Translations under genes and position numbers: made by a program
Notes under the pieces: generated by a model
Seen by the model: the letters and a program-made list of their open reading frames with translations, nothing else
What the model was told of the DNA's origin: nothing
The model's database searches: none
Shown here: in pieces, positions 24,980-33,135 of the stretch
How the letters are laid out: every line of letters starts with the position of its first letter
Numbering within the stretch: the first letter of the stretch is position 1
Assembly (NCBI GenBank): GCA_016215645.1
Contig: JACRIX010000098.1
Span: 1 to 37,631 of the forward strand
Source of the DNA: Rhodocyclales bacterium
GTDB taxonomy: Bacteria; Pseudomonadota; Gammaproteobacteria; Burkholderiales; Rhodocyclaceae
DNA: 37,631 bases
Reading direction: 5' to 3'

Positions 24980-24997
24980 CCGCCGCACCCGCGGCGG
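24980..24997 (+). terminator. Hairpin after the ACBP gene
   Basis: CCGCCGC, loop ACCC, then GCGGCGG form a perfect 7-bp stem 21 bases after the ACBP stop. Only a short TTT follows, so it is a weak Rho-independent terminator candidate. The rest of the 279-base gap up to the hemerythrin gene holds the FNR-type box and nothing else I recognise. Confidence 0.4.
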
Positions 24998-25146
24998 CCT
25001 GGTTTGCCGTGCACTTTCGGGGTGACCGGACGCCGGTCCGGATTCTTCCCGCCCGGCACCGGCATTTTTCGAATCTGTAGCTGGAACATTGGCGCACGGA
25101 GCGTTCGGTGCGTCGCGGCTGAAAGCCCATTTTAAGGTAGTGGGAT

Positions 25147-25160
25147 TTGAGCAAGATCAA
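25147..25160 (+). promoter_or_regulatory. FNR/Dnr-type box upstream of the hemerythrin genes
   Basis: TTGAGCAAGATCAA matches the FNR consensus TTGAT-N4-ATCAA at nine of ten defined positions. Its centre is about 84 bases before the bacteriohemerythrin start, so a class II promoter (box at -41.5) would start transcription near 25195, leaving a 43-base leader. This would place the oxygen-binding hemerythrin genes under control of an oxygen-sensing Crp/FNR regulator. No clear -10 hexamer was identified. Confidence 0.6.
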
Positions 25161-25237
25161 AAGCCGGACATGAAAGCAATGCGAGACTGCGCGCCCTTGC
25201 TGTACTTGTGAAATGTTCATGTCTGGAGGGATGAAGC

Positions 25238-25687
25238 ATGTCAAATGCAGTCGCACTGGTTGCCTGGTCGGACGAGTTCGGTCTGGGAATGCGAGAAATC
25301 GACGAGCAGCATCGTGTACTCATCGAATTGATCAACCAGGTCTGGCGTGCGGTAGTCAAACGCGTCGATCGCGCCGAGGCCTTGCCGATACTCGAAGAAC
25401 TCGAAAAGTACACGATCACGCACTTCATGGCCGAGGAAGTGTTCATGCGCGAGATCGCCTACCCGCAATTCGCCGAGCACAAGATCGAACATGACAAGTT
25501 CGTGAGCCGGGTGGCCGAGGAAAAGGCCAAGATCGTGGCCGGACAGGACGTGGCGCTCGACATGGTGCATTTTCTCAAGGACTGGCTGATCAACCACATC
25601 CTGGTTTCCGACAAGGCCTATGCGGGCCAGCACCGGAAGCAGTCGTCCGGCTTGCTCGGCCGCTTCTTCAAGCGCCTGCTGTCCTGA
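25238..25687 (+). CDS. Bacteriohemerythrin
   Basis: A 149-residue single-domain hemerythrin, a four-helix protein that binds O2 at a di-iron site. All seven metal ligands are in place: His25 in DEQH, His62 and Glu66 in THFMAEE, His81 and His85 in HKIEH, and His120 and Asp125 in NHILVSD. The N-terminal WSDEFGLGMREIDEQH is a standard opening. A basic C-terminal tail (RKQSSGLLGRFFKRLL) follows the domain and may form an amphipathic helix. GGAGGG precedes the ATG. An FNR-type box lies 78 bases upstream, and the PAS-HD-GYP-hemerythrin gene follows after 57 bases, so both are likely transcribed together. It may deliver, store or sense oxygen; which one is not decided by sequence. Confidence 0.95.
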   Translation: MSNAVALVAWSDEFGLGMREIDEQHRVLIELINQVWRAVVKRVDRAEALPILEELEKYTITHFMAEEVFMREIAYPQFAEHKIEHDKFVSRVAEEKAKIVAGQDVALDMVHFLKDWLINHILVSDKAYAGQHRKQSSGLLGRFFKRLLS

Positions 25688-25744
25688 GCGCGTGGCGTTC
25701 GGCGGTGCAGGACGCCGCTGCGCGAGCGCAGTGAAAGCATTGTG

Positions 25745-27175
25745 ATGAACGAGAGTGCCGGCTTCCGACAGATGGAGCACATCGCCTTCGAGGACGGTCT
25801 CGAACTCGCCTTGCAGTCGATCGACGAAGGTATCCTCTGGATCGATCCGACACTGCGGGTGCGTGGCGTCAACCCGGCCTATCGACGCCTGCTTGAGCTC
25901 GCCGACGACGTCGAACTTATTGGGCGGCCGTATGCCGAGCTGCTCTGGTATTTGCTCGAGCGCGGCGAGTTTTTCGACAGCGAGGATCACGAGAGCTTCA
26001 TCGACGAGCGCCTGAAGGGGCTGCGCGGGAGGGAGAAACGACGTTTCGAGCGCGTCCGGCCCAATGGCACGGTGCTCAGCATCACGGCGATTCCGCTGGA
26101 TGCCGGGGGCTTCGTGTATACCTTCGTCGATGTCACGCGCGAGACACGGACGCGCGAACAGTTGCAGCGCAATGCCAAGGCCATGGTCGTGGCGATGGCG
26201 AATTTTTCCGAGCACCGCGACGTCGACACCGGTATCCACGTTCTGCGCGTGGCGCGCCTGGTCGGGCAAACCGCGCGCAAGCTGCAATTGCGCGGCCAGT
26301 TCCTTGATGTCATCGACGAAGCCTTCATCGATCACGCCGCGACGGCAAGCATGTTGCACGACGTCGGCAAGATCGCGACACCGGACCGCATCCTGCTCAA
26401 GCCCGGACCGATGACGGCAGCGGAACGGACGCAGATGAGACGGCATACCACCGCCGGTGCGCACATGCTGCGCCAGGCCAGCCGGTCAATCGCGGCGGCC
26501 CGATATCTCGAAGTGGGCGCTGAAGTCGCGCTCACCCACCACGAATGGTTTGACGGCAACGGCTATCCGCATGGCCTCGCCGGCGAGACGATTCCGCTGG
26601 CCGGCCGGATCTGTGCGCTGGCCGATGTCTTCGACGCCCTTTGCTCGCGCCGACCGTACAAAGCGCCATGGACCACAAAGCGCGCGGTGGCACATATCCG
26701 ACGCCAGGCCGGAAGCCAGTTTGATCCGGTGGTCGCCGATGCCTTCCTCGAAGTGATCCACGACCGTGAGCGGGTCTCGCTGGTATCCTGGGACGATTCG
26801 ATGAGCGTCGGCAACCTGCATATCGACGAACAGCACAGGATCCTCATCGATACCATCAACCAGCTCGCCAGCGCCCAGGTGGGCAGCGATCAGACGGTGA
26901 TCGCGATGATCATCGACGAACTGGTCAATTACACGGTGTTCCACTTCGACTACGAGGAAGCCCTGATCGAGGCCGCCGGTTTCCCCGATCTCGAGGCCCA
27001 CCGGCGTGCGCATCGCGGCTTCGTGAATTGGGTCGGTGAGTTGCGCGACGAATTCAGTTTTCATCGCCGGCGCAAGCTCGGCGACAAGATACTCGGCTTC
27101 CTGCGTGACTGGCTCAGTCAGCACATCCTCGGCGAGGATCGCAAGTACAGCGGCTACATCGCGAATTCGAACTGA
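25745..27175 (+). CDS. PAS-HD-GYP-hemerythrin fusion (putative c-di-GMP phosphodiesterase)
   Basis: A 476-residue cytoplasmic protein with three modules. A PAS domain at about 18-130 starts with LQSIDEGILWIDPTLRVRG. An HD-GYP domain at about 145-320 has HD at 205-206 (MLHDVGKI), HHEWFDGNGYP with GYP at 273-275, and LADVFDAL. A hemerythrin domain at about 345-470 has the opening WDDSMSVGNLHIDEQH, HFDYEE, HRRAH and the late QHI. HD-GYP domains hydrolyse c-di-GMP to GMP. Fusion with hemerythrin suggests that oxygen bound at the di-iron site tunes this activity, as proposed for other hemerythrin-signalling fusions. The ATG at 25745 is chosen over the GTG one codon earlier. The gene lies behind the single-domain bacteriohemerythrin gene and shares its FNR-type box. 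No c-di-GMP effector is visible nearby. Confidence 0.93.
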   Translation: MNESAGFRQMEHIAFEDGLELALQSIDEGILWIDPTLRVRGVNPAYRRLLELADDVELIGRPYAELLWYLLERGEFFDSEDHESFIDERLKGLRGREKRRFERVRPNGTVLSITAIPLDAGGFVYTFVDVTRETRTREQLQRNAKAMVVAMANFSEHRDVDTGIHVLRVARLVGQTARKLQLRGQFLDVIDEAFIDHAATASMLHDVGKIATPDRILLKPGPMTAAERTQMRRHTTAGAHMLRQASRSIAAARYLEVGAEVALTHHEWFDGNGYPHGLAGETIPLAGRICALADVFDALCSRRPYKAPWTTKRAVAHIRRQAGSQFDPVVADAFLEVIHDRERVSLVSWDDSMSVGNLHIDEQHRILIDTINQLASAQVGSDQTVIAMIIDELVNYTVFHFDYEEALIEAAGFPDLEAHRRAHRGFVNWVGELRDEFSFHRRRKLGDKILGFLRDWLSQHILGEDRKYSGYIANSN

Positions 27176-27232
27176 AGCCCGACCAGGCGGGTGGCGACGC
27201 CGTACTACCAGCGCCGACTTTCGACCAGACGC

Positions 27233-27514
27233 TCAGGCCGGGCCGAAGTTCTCGTCGCAGAAGCGGTTGATTTCGTGCTCGATGCGCGGGCCCAGCGCCA
27301 TCAGCAAAAAGCCCAGCTTGACGTAGACCTCGATTTCCTTCTTGCCGACCTCGATGTGGCCGGCGACGCCCATGCGCTGGAAGCGCAGCGTGTGGCCGTC
27401 CCATTCGTGGTCGAGGGAGAATTCCTCGCCCAGCTCCTCGGCAATCTTCTCGGCGCCCTTGAGCGCCTTTTTCAGCGTGGTGTGATGCGGGCGGACGACG
27501 CGGATTTCGCTCAC
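27233..27514 (-). CDS. Polyhydroxyalkanoic acid system family protein
   Basis: A 93-residue soluble protein of the family linked to polyhydroxyalkanoate granules (PHA_gran_rgn type). It starts MSEIRVVRPHHTTLKKALKGAEKIAEEL and has a beta-rich middle (LRFQRMGVAGHIEVGKKEIEVYVKLGF) and an amphipathic end LLMALGPRIEHEINRF. The biochemical role of the family is not known to me; the name rests on genome context in PHA producers. It lies 12 bases after the FadD-type ligase gene on the same strand, so the two form an operon. Together with the phasin this is a second PHA/granule marker in the window. Confidence 0.85.
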   Translation of the reverse strand: MSEIRVVRPHHTTLKKALKGAEKIAEELGEEFSLDHEWDGHTLRFQRMGVAGHIEVGKKEIEVYVKLGFLLMALGPRIEHEINRFCDENFGPA

Positions 27515-27526
27515 TGGGCCGACCCC

Positions 27527-29191
27527 CTAGGCTTTTTCATCACGCAACTGGCGGCGCAGGATCTTGCCGACGTTGGTTTTTGGCAGTTCGTTGCGGAAGG
27601 CAATGTGGCGCGGCACCTTGTAGCCCGTGAGGTTGGCGCGACAGTGCTCGAGCAGCGAGTCTTCGGTGAGCGCCGGGTCCTTCTTCACCACGTAGATCTT
27701 CACCGCCTCCCCGGTCTTCGGGTCGGGTACGCCGACCGCCGCGGATTCCAGCACGCCCGGATGCAAGGCGAGCACATCCTCGATCTCGTTGGGATAGACG
27801 TTGAAGCCGGAGACCAGGATCATGTCCTTCTTGCGGTCGACGATCCTGACGAAGCCGGTCGGGTCCATCACCGCCACGTCGCCGGTGCGCAGGAAGCCGT
27901 CTTCCATGATCACCTTGGCGGTTTCCTCGGGCCGGTTCCAGTAGCCCTTCATCACCTGCGGGCCGCGGATGCAGAGTTCGCCGGCTTCGCCCAGCGCCAG
28001 ATCCTTGCCGTCGTCGTCGCGGATCACCACCTCGGTCGAGGAGATCGGCAGGCCGATGCTGCCGTTGTAGGCTTCGAGGTCTACCGGATTGATGGTCGCC
28101 GCCGGCGAGGTTTCGGTCAGGCCGTAGGCTTCGAGCAGGGTGGTGCCGGTGATTTCCTTCCAGCGCTCGGCCACCGCGCGCTGCACCGCCATGCCGCCGC
28201 CGAGGGTCAGGCGCAACTGGCTGAGGTCGATTTTGGCGAACTCGGGGTTGTTCACCATGGCGTTGAACAGCGTATTGACGCCGGTGATGGTGGTGAACGG
28301 GTACTTGGCGATTTCCTTGACGAAGCCGGGGATGTCGCGCGGATTGGTGATCAGCACGTTGGTGGCGCCGATCTTGAAGAAGGTCAGGCAGTTCGCGGTC
28401 AGGGCGAAGATGTGGTACAGCGGCAGTGCCGTGATGATGATCTCGTGGTCCTTGAGGAAGGGCCGGATCCAGGCGTGTGCCTGCTGCAGGTTGGCGATGA
28501 TGTTGCGGTGGGTCAGCATCGCGCCCTTGGATACCCCGGTGGTGCCGCCGGTGTATTGCAGGAAGGCGATGTCATCGTGACCGACGTCGGCCGGCTTCAG
28601 CGGATGGCGGCCACCTTCGATCAGCGCGTCGCGAAGTTCGATGGCATGGGCAATCTGCCAGGCCGGCACCATTTTCTTGATGCGCTTCACCACCAGGTTC
28701 ACGATCATGCGCTTGGGAAAGTCGAGCATGTCACCGAGCTGCGTCACGATCACGTGCTTGACCGGGGTCCGCGCGACGACGTTCTCCAGCACCTTGGCGA
28801 AATTCTCGACGATGACGATGGCTTCGGCGCCGGAATCCTTCAACTGGTGCTCCAGCTCGCGCTCGGTGTACAGCGGGTTGCAGTTGACCACGGTGTAGCC
28901 GGCGCGCAGGGCGCCATAGAGGCAGACCGGGTACTGCAACAGGTTGGGCATCATCAGCGCGATGCGACTGCCGCGCGGCAGCTTCAGCACCGACTGGCAC
29001 CAGGCGCCGAAGTTGGCCGAAAGCTTGTCCAGCTCGGCGTAGGTCAGGGCCTTGTCCATGTTGATGTAGGCCTTGCGCGGACCGTAGAGCTTGACGCTCT
29101 TTTCGAACAGGTCACCAATCGACTTGAATTCGTCGAGGTCCACCTCCGCCGGTACGGTGGCCGGGTAATGCTTGAGCCAGATCTTGTCCAC
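27527..29191 (-). CDS. fadD: Long-chain fatty acid-CoA ligase
   Basis: A 554-residue ANL-family ligase that activates fatty acids to acyl-CoA with ATP. Core motifs are [16 protein letters not shown] (AMP-binding P-loop), [39 protein letters not shown] and the terminal [10 protein letters not shown] with the catalytic Lys. The N-terminal [14 protein letters not shown] matches FadD of Escherichia coli, which fixes the GTG at 29191 as start, with GGAG upstream; the in-frame ATGs at 29233 and 29230 would precede this match. It is at the head of a two-gene operon with the PHA-system gene and could supply acyl-CoA to WS/DGAT or to beta-oxidation of lipid released from granules. No other beta-oxidation gene is in the window. 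Confidence 0.95.
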   Translation of the reverse strand: MDKIWLKHYPATVPAEVDLDEFKSIGDLFEKSVKLYGPRKAYINMDKALTYAELDKLSANFGAWCQSVLKLPRGSRIALMMPNLLQYPVCLYGALRAGYTVVNCNPLYTERELEHQLKDSGAEAIVIVENFAKVLENVVARTPVKHVIVTQLGDMLDFPKRMIVNLVVKRIKKMVPAWQIAHAIELRDALIEGGRHPLKPADVGHDDIAFLQYTGGTTGVSKGAMLTHRNIIANLQQAHAWIRPFLKDHEIIITALPLYHIFALTANCLTFFKIGATNVLITNPRDIPGFVKEIAKYPFTTITGVNTLFNAMVNNPEFAKIDLSQLRLTLGGGMAVQRAVAERWKEITGTTLLEAYGLTETSPAATINPVDLEAYNGSIGLPISSTEVVIRDDDGKDLALGEAGELCIRGPQVMKGYWNRPEETAKVIMEDGFLRTGDVAVMDPTGFVRIVDRKKDMILVSGFNVYPNEIEDVLALHPGVLESAAVGVPDPKTGEAVKIYVVKKDPALTEDSLLEHCRANLTGYKVPRHIAFRNELPKTNVGKILRRQLRDEKA

Positions 29192-29232
29192 GATGCCTCT
29201 CCTTCCGATGGTTTTGCCTATTCTAATCATCA

Positions 29233-29261
29233 TTGGAAACGGCGGCCGGGCGGGGGATAAT
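29233..29261 (+). promoter_or_regulatory. Sigma-70-type promoter of the VOC gene
   Basis: TTGGAA (29233-29238) and GATAAT (29256-29261) are 17 bases apart and lie 31 bases before the VOC start. The -10 matches the consensus at five of six positions, the -35 at four of six. Confidence 0.55.
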
Positions 29262-29292
29262 TGCTCCTCCCCGTCATGCGGCGAACCTCGTC

Positions 29293-29709
29293 ATGAGCTC
29301 CTTCCACTATGCGTTCACGATCCGCGACATTGCCGTCGCGCGCGATTTTTATGTCGGCCGGCTGGGCTGCAGCGAGGGCCGCAGCACCGATCACTGGATC
29401 GACTTCGAGCTGTTTGGCCACCAGCTCTCGGCGCACCTGGGGTCGCCCGCCGCTGCCAGCGGCGAGGGGCTGGTCGACGGCCACGCGGTGCCGATCCCGC
29501 ATTTCGGCGTGATACTGCCACCCGAGGAATTCTGGCGTTTCGGCGATCGCCTGAAGCAGGCCGGCATCCGCTTTCTCATGGAGCCGACGCTGCGCTTTGC
29601 CGGCAAGCCCGGCGAGCAGGCGACGATGTTCTTTCTCGATCCGGATGGCAATGCGCTGGAGTTCAAGGCCTACACCCGTGCCGACGAGGTCTTCGCGCGC
29701 CAGGCTTGA
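29293..29709 (+). CDS. VOC (glyoxalase/dioxygenase-fold) family protein
   Basis: A 138-residue protein with the two beta-alpha-beta-beta-beta modules of the vicinal oxygen chelate fold: FHYAFTIRDIAVARDFYVGRLGC at the start, PIPHFGVIL in the middle and FFLDPDGNALEFK near the end, where Glu would be a metal ligand together with His5 or His77. The family includes glyoxalases, extradiol dioxygenases and resistance proteins; the substrate is unknown. It is divergent from fadD with a promoter in the gap. Its stop codon is followed at once by copy B of the dispersed repeat. Confidence 0.88.
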   Translation: MSSFHYAFTIRDIAVARDFYVGRLGCSEGRSTDHWIDFELFGHQLSAHLGSPAAASGEGLVDGHAVPIPHFGVILPPEEFWRFGDRLKQAGIRFLMEPTLRFAGKPGEQATMFFLDPDGNALEFKAYTRADEVFARQA

Positions 29710-29710
29710 G

Positions 29711-29810
29711 AGTTATGTCTCCGGCAAAGCCGGAGACGGTATCCCCTGCGGATATGTCTCCGGCAAAGCCGGAGACGGTATCCTCTGCGGACGGCGCCGG
29801 CGACACGGCG
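29711..29810. repeat. Dispersed palindromic repeat, copy B, with internal 39-bp duplication
   Basis: Starts AGTTATGTCTCCGGC one base after the VOC stop codon and ends GGCGACACGGCG, like copy A at 23051-23111. In addition a 39-base unit is duplicated in tandem (29714-29752 and 29753-29791, one mismatch). Each unit contains a perfect hairpin: CTCCGGC, loop AAA, GCCGGAG. It fills the gap before the convergent XRE gene and could act as a transcription-end or mRNA-stabilising element, as REP-like sequences do. Confidence 0.88.
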
Positions 29811-29819
29811 TGCGACCTG

Positions 29820-30545
29820 CTAGGCCTTGGTTTTAAGGCGCCGCGGGCTGCCCGGCTTGCGCCCGCGAAAGGCCATCGCCATCTCGAAGGCGGCGCGGGT
29901 GAAGGTCAGCACCTCGGCGAACTCCTTGTCGGAAAGCTTGCGCGCCTCGTCGTCGCTGCGGTAGATATTGGCGAATTCGCGCTCGCGGGCGGTCTGGATC
30001 AGCAACTTGCCGACGCCGAGGTATTCGAGGGCGCGCCACAAGTCGGGATTGGAGGCGCGGGTGAACTTCATGACGAAGCCGACCGGGTCGTTGCGCCCGA
30101 GCACGGCGGCCAGCCGCAAGACGATTTCGAAAGGAACGGCAATGCGGCCGTTCTCCCAGGCCTCGATCAGCGAGGGGTCCTTCAGGTTGATGGCCGTGCC
30201 GACTTCGGTGATGGTCAGTCCGGCGGCCGTACGCAGGCGCTTCAGTGCCGCGCCGGTACGCGCCCAGACGCCGGGTTCGGAAAGGCCGGGCATCACCGCC
30301 TTGAGTACGTCGGCGGCGGCGTCCATGGTCCGGCCCTGGCTGAGTGCCCGCGCCACGCCGGCCGCGGTCTTCAGGCTGCTGGCGGCGCCCACGGTCGCGG
30401 CGCCGACATCCAGCACCTTGCCCGCCATGCTGCGCATCTGTTCGACCAGCCCGGCATCCGAAGTCGATTCCGGGGTGGCAAGGCGGGCTCGCGGGCTTGC
30501 CTGCCGGCGGGCGGTGGCTTTGCGCTGCGGCGTGGATGCGACCAT
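29820..30545 (-). CDS. XRE-type helix-turn-helix protein
   Basis: A 241-residue protein with a basic, Ala/Arg/Pro-rich start (QRKATARRQASPRARLA), a helical region, and a Cro/C1-type helix-turn-helix at about residues 101-150 (LKRLRTAAGLTITEVGTAIN, then SLIEAWENGRIAVP). The C-terminal part after the helix-turn-helix (FVMKFTRASNPDLWRALEYLGVGKLL) is not recognised, and it ends in a basic RRLKTKA. It is probably a DNA-binding regulator, but with no known target. AAAGGA lies seven bases before the ATG at 30545. It is divergent from cobU, and its 3' end faces repeat copy B and the VOC gene. Confidence 0.82.
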   Translation of the reverse strand: MVASTPQRKATARRQASPRARLATPESTSDAGLVEQMRSMAGKVLDVGAATVGAASSLKTAAGVARALSQGRTMDAAADVLKAVMPGLSEPGVWARTGAALKRLRTAAGLTITEVGTAINLKDPSLIEAWENGRIAVPFEIVLRLAAVLGRNDPVGFVMKFTRASNPDLWRALEYLGVGKLLIQTAREREFANIYRSDDEARKLSDKEFAEVLTFTRAAFEMAMAFRGRKPGSPRRLKTKA

Positions 30546-30654
30546 GTTCTGTCCTTTCGACCGTGCCGGCAGGCTGCCGGGACAACCCCTACTTTAGCGA
30601 AAGATGCTTCCTCGGGAGCGCGTGCCAGGAAACGGCCGTGCTAGGCTTTATGGC

Positions 30655-31161
30655 ATGACTGTGGAACTGATCATCGGCGGCGCGCGCTCGGGCAAGAGCA
30701 CGCTGGCCGAAAGGCGCGCAATGGACTCCGGACTGGAGGTCATTTACATCGCCACCGCAACGCCTGGCGACGACGAAATGGTCGAGCGCATCGCCCACCA
30801 TCGCCAGCGTCGGCCGGTGCAGTGGCGTACCGTGGAACAGCCCCTGCATCTGGCGGCGGCGCTGAGTGCCGAGGCCGCCACGGGGCATTGCGTTCTGGTC
30901 GATTGCATCACGCTGTGGCTGACCAATTTATTGCTCGGTCCCGGCCTCGAACCGGAACGAAGCCTGTTTCTGGACGCCCTGCCGGCGCTGTCTGGCCGCC
31001 TGATCCTGGTCAGCAACGAGGTGGGCTGGGGTGTGGTGCCGATGAACGAACTGGGTCGCCGCTTTGCCGACGAGCAGGGACGCATCAACCAGTCCATCGC
31101 CGCCGCCTGCAGTCGCGTGACGCTGGTGGTTGCCGGGCAGCCGCTGGAACTGAAGGGCTAG
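30655..31161 (+). CDS. cobU: Adenosylcobinamide kinase/adenosylcobinamide-phosphate guanylyltransferase
   Basis: A 168-residue bifunctional enzyme that phosphorylates adenosylcobinamide and attaches GMP, making the substrate of CobS. The P-loop GGARSGKST lies at residues 8-16, followed by YIATATPGDDEM, the IAHHRQRRP guanylylation segment with its His, VDCITLWLTNLLL and SNEVGWGVVP. The length is normal. The ATG at 30655 has no obvious Shine-Dalgarno. It stands alone between the XRE gene and a hemerythrin gene, about 24 kb from cobS, with which it works in the pathway. Confidence 0.96.
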   Translation: MTVELIIGGARSGKSTLAERRAMDSGLEVIYIATATPGDDEMVERIAHHRQRRPVQWRTVEQPLHLAAALSAEAATGHCVLVDCITLWLTNLLLGPGLEPERSLFLDALPALSGRLILVSNEVGWGVVPMNELGRRFADEQGRINQSIAAACSRVTLVVAGQPLELKG

Positions 31162-31204
31162 CACCAGGGGTGGCGACAGAACGCCCACGGTTTAGAATCG
31201 CCCC

Positions 31205-31639
31205 ATGGACAATAAATACCTGCTGGGCATCGAGGAACTCGATAGTCAGCACACCGCCGTCTTCGCGATGCTTGGAGAGTTGCAAAACGCCTGCGCGGAA
31301 AGCGCCGCCCCTGAAATGCTTGGCGCGTTGGCGAAGAAGCTTGCCGATTTTCTTGGGGCTCATTTCGACCACGAGGAATCCTTCATGGGCGCGATCGACC
31401 TCCCCAATCGGGCGGAACACAAGCAGCAGCACCTGGAACTCGCCGTGCTGCTTGGCGAACTCGTTGCCCAATGCGCGCAGACGCCAAGAGTGGGCGAGCT
31501 GGAACAGACGCTGCTCGAATCGCTCTCGACGCACCTGCTGAGGTATGACGCTGAAATTGGACATGCCGTCGAACACCTGGTGACACGCTTGAGAAGCCAC
31601 GAGGCGGAAGAGCGGCTTTCCCCGCCCGAACGTCGGTAG
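31205..31639 (+). CDS. Hemerythrin-domain protein
   Basis: A 144-residue hemerythrin with the complete ligand set: His16 in DSQH, His53 and Glu57 in HFDHE, His72 and His76 in EHKQQH, and His110 and Asp115 in STHLLRYD. It lacks the usual Trp-Asp start of most bacteriohemerythrins (starts MDNKYLLGIEELDSQH), so it is a more divergent member. TAGAAT lies six bases before the ATG and no ribosome site is visible, which would fit a leaderless transcript. It is 43 bases after cobU on the same strand and convergent with cobQ. Its presence in a cobalamin block is unexpected; a functional link is not shown. Confidence 0.9.
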   Translation: MDNKYLLGIEELDSQHTAVFAMLGELQNACAESAAPEMLGALAKKLADFLGAHFDHEESFMGAIDLPNRAEHKQQHLELAVLLGELVAQCAQTPRVGELEQTLLESLSTHLLRYDAEIGHAVEHLVTRLRSHEAEERLSPPERR

Positions 31640-31686
31640 TCGCGTTCGGCGGTCGACGTGGACTGTCCTGATCAGCGGCGCCGATC

Positions 31687-33135
31687 TCAGCCCAGTCCCA
31701 GTCTATCGAGCTGCAATGCGCCCTCGACGGCATCCGCGAGCCGGTCGAGATCGGCCTCACGTCGCGCGCCGAAATCCACGGCCTGCGGCGCGGCCAGGCC
31801 GGCCCAGGCCAGCAGCGCGGAAAGCGCCTCGGGCGTGTCGAAGAGGCCGTGGCAGTAGCTGCCGAGGATCGCGTTGTCCTCGCTGATCGCACCGTCCGGC
31901 CGGCCGTCGAGCAGGGCGGCGGGGCGCGCCAGGGCGGGGCCGCGGGTCACGCCCATGTGGATCTCGTAGCCGGCCAGGCGCGCCGCGCCGGGCAGCGCCA
32001 GCCTGCCGCTGACGTTGCGCAACTGCTTTTCCGGTTCCAGCTCGGTTTCGCAGTCGAGCAGGCCGAGGCCGGCAATGCTTGCGGCATCGCCCTCGAGGCC
32101 GCGCGGATCGTGCAGCTGCTGCCCCAGCATCTGGAAGCCGCCGCAGATGCCGATCAGCTTGCCGCCGTAGCGCAGGTGGCGTTGCAGCGCCACCTCGTGG
32201 CCCTGGTCGCGCAGCCAGGCGAGGTCGGCTTGCACCGCCTTGGAACCCGGCAGCACGACGAGGTCGCAGGCGGGCAGCGCATCGCCGGGGCCGATCCAGC
32301 GGAAATCCACCTGCGGATGCAGGCGCAGCGGGTCGAGGTCGTTGTGGTTGGAGCAGCGCGGAGTGGCAATCGCCACGGCCCTGAGCTTGGCCTCGGGTTT
32401 GGCCGCGCTGTGGGTGGCGATGGCATCCTCGGCGTCGAGCATCAGGCCGTGCAGGTAGGGCAGCACGCCGAGCACGGACTTGCCGGTGCGCGCCGCCAGC
32501 CAGTCGAGGCCGGATTGCAGCAGGCTGATGTCGCCGCGAAAGCGGTTGATGACGAAGCCCTTGACTCGCGCCTGTTCGGATGCCGAGAGCAGGTCGAGGG
32601 TGCCGACCAGGTGGGCGAAGACGCCGCCGCGGTCGATGTCGGCGACGAGGATCACCGGCACGTCGGCGGCCTCGGCGAAGCCCATGTTGGCGATGTCGCG
32701 GTCGCGCAGGTTGATCTCGGCCGGGCTGCCGGCGCCCTCGACGATCACCCAGTCGAATTCGGCCCTCAGGCGCTGCCAGCTTTCCATCACCGCGCCCATG
32801 GCGACGGTCTTGTAGGCGTGGTAATCGCGGGCGTCCAGTGTATCGATGGCGTGGCCATGGACGATCACCTGGGCGCGGCGGTCGGTGGTGGGCTTGAGCA
32901 GCACCGGGTTGAAGTCGATGCGCGGCGCGATGTTCGCGGCCATTGCCTGCAGCGCCTGGGCGCGGCCGATCTCGCCGCCGTCGGCGGTGACGGCGGAGTT
33001 GAGCGCCATGTTCTGCGGCTTGAAGGGCGCCACCTTGAGGCCGCGGCGGGCGAGGATGCGGCACAGCGCGGCGACCAGCACCGTCTTGCCGGCATCCGAC
33101 GTGGTGCCCTGGACCATGAGGGCGCGCGCGCTCAT
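31687..33135 (-). CDS. cobQ: Cobyric acid synthase
   Basis: A 482-residue glutamine-dependent amidotransferase that amidates four carboxylates of adenosylcobyrinic acid a,c-diamide. The N-terminal dethiobiotin-synthetase-like ATP domain has [22 protein letters not shown] and [14 protein letters not shown]. The C-terminal glutaminase domain has the nucleophile Cys in [10 protein letters not shown] and the His in GSYCHGLFD. The length is typical. The ATG at 33135 overlaps the stop of the upstream DUF4143 gene by four bases. It is the only corrin-ring amidation enzyme in the window; no ring-forming cbi/cob genes are here. Confidence 0.97.
   Translation of the reverse strand: MSARALMVQGTTSDAGKTVLVAALCRILARRGLKVAPFKPQNMALNSAVTADGGEIGRAQALQAMAANIAPRIDFNPVLLKPTTDRRAQVIVHGHAIDTLDARDYHAYKTVAMGAVMESWQRLRAEFDWVIVEGAGSPAEINLRDRDIANMGFAEAADVPVILVADIDRGGVFAHLVGTLDLLSASEQARVKGFVINRFRGDISLLQSGLDWLAARTGKSVLGVLPYLHGLMLDAEDAIATHSAAKPEAKLRAVAIATPRCSNHNDLDPLRLHPQVDFRWIGPGDALPACDLVVLPGSKAVQADLAWLRDQGHEVALQRHLRYGGKLIGICGGFQMLGQQLHDPRGLEGDAASIAGLGLLDCETELEPEKQLRNVSGRLALPGAARLAGYEIHMGVTRGPALARPAALLDGRPDGAISEDNAILGSYCHGLFDTPEALSALLAWAGLAAPQAVDFGARREADLDRLADAVEGALQLDRLGLG

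Noticed and set aside
27191..29260. A 689-codon plus-strand open frame opposite fadD
   Set aside because: It is antisense to a clear FadD gene, has no recognisable domain, and high GC makes long antisense frames common here.
29711..29810. The duplicated repeat as a CRISPR fragment
   Set aside because: The units are directly adjacent with no spacers and a near-identical copy lies inside a gene; no cas genes are present.
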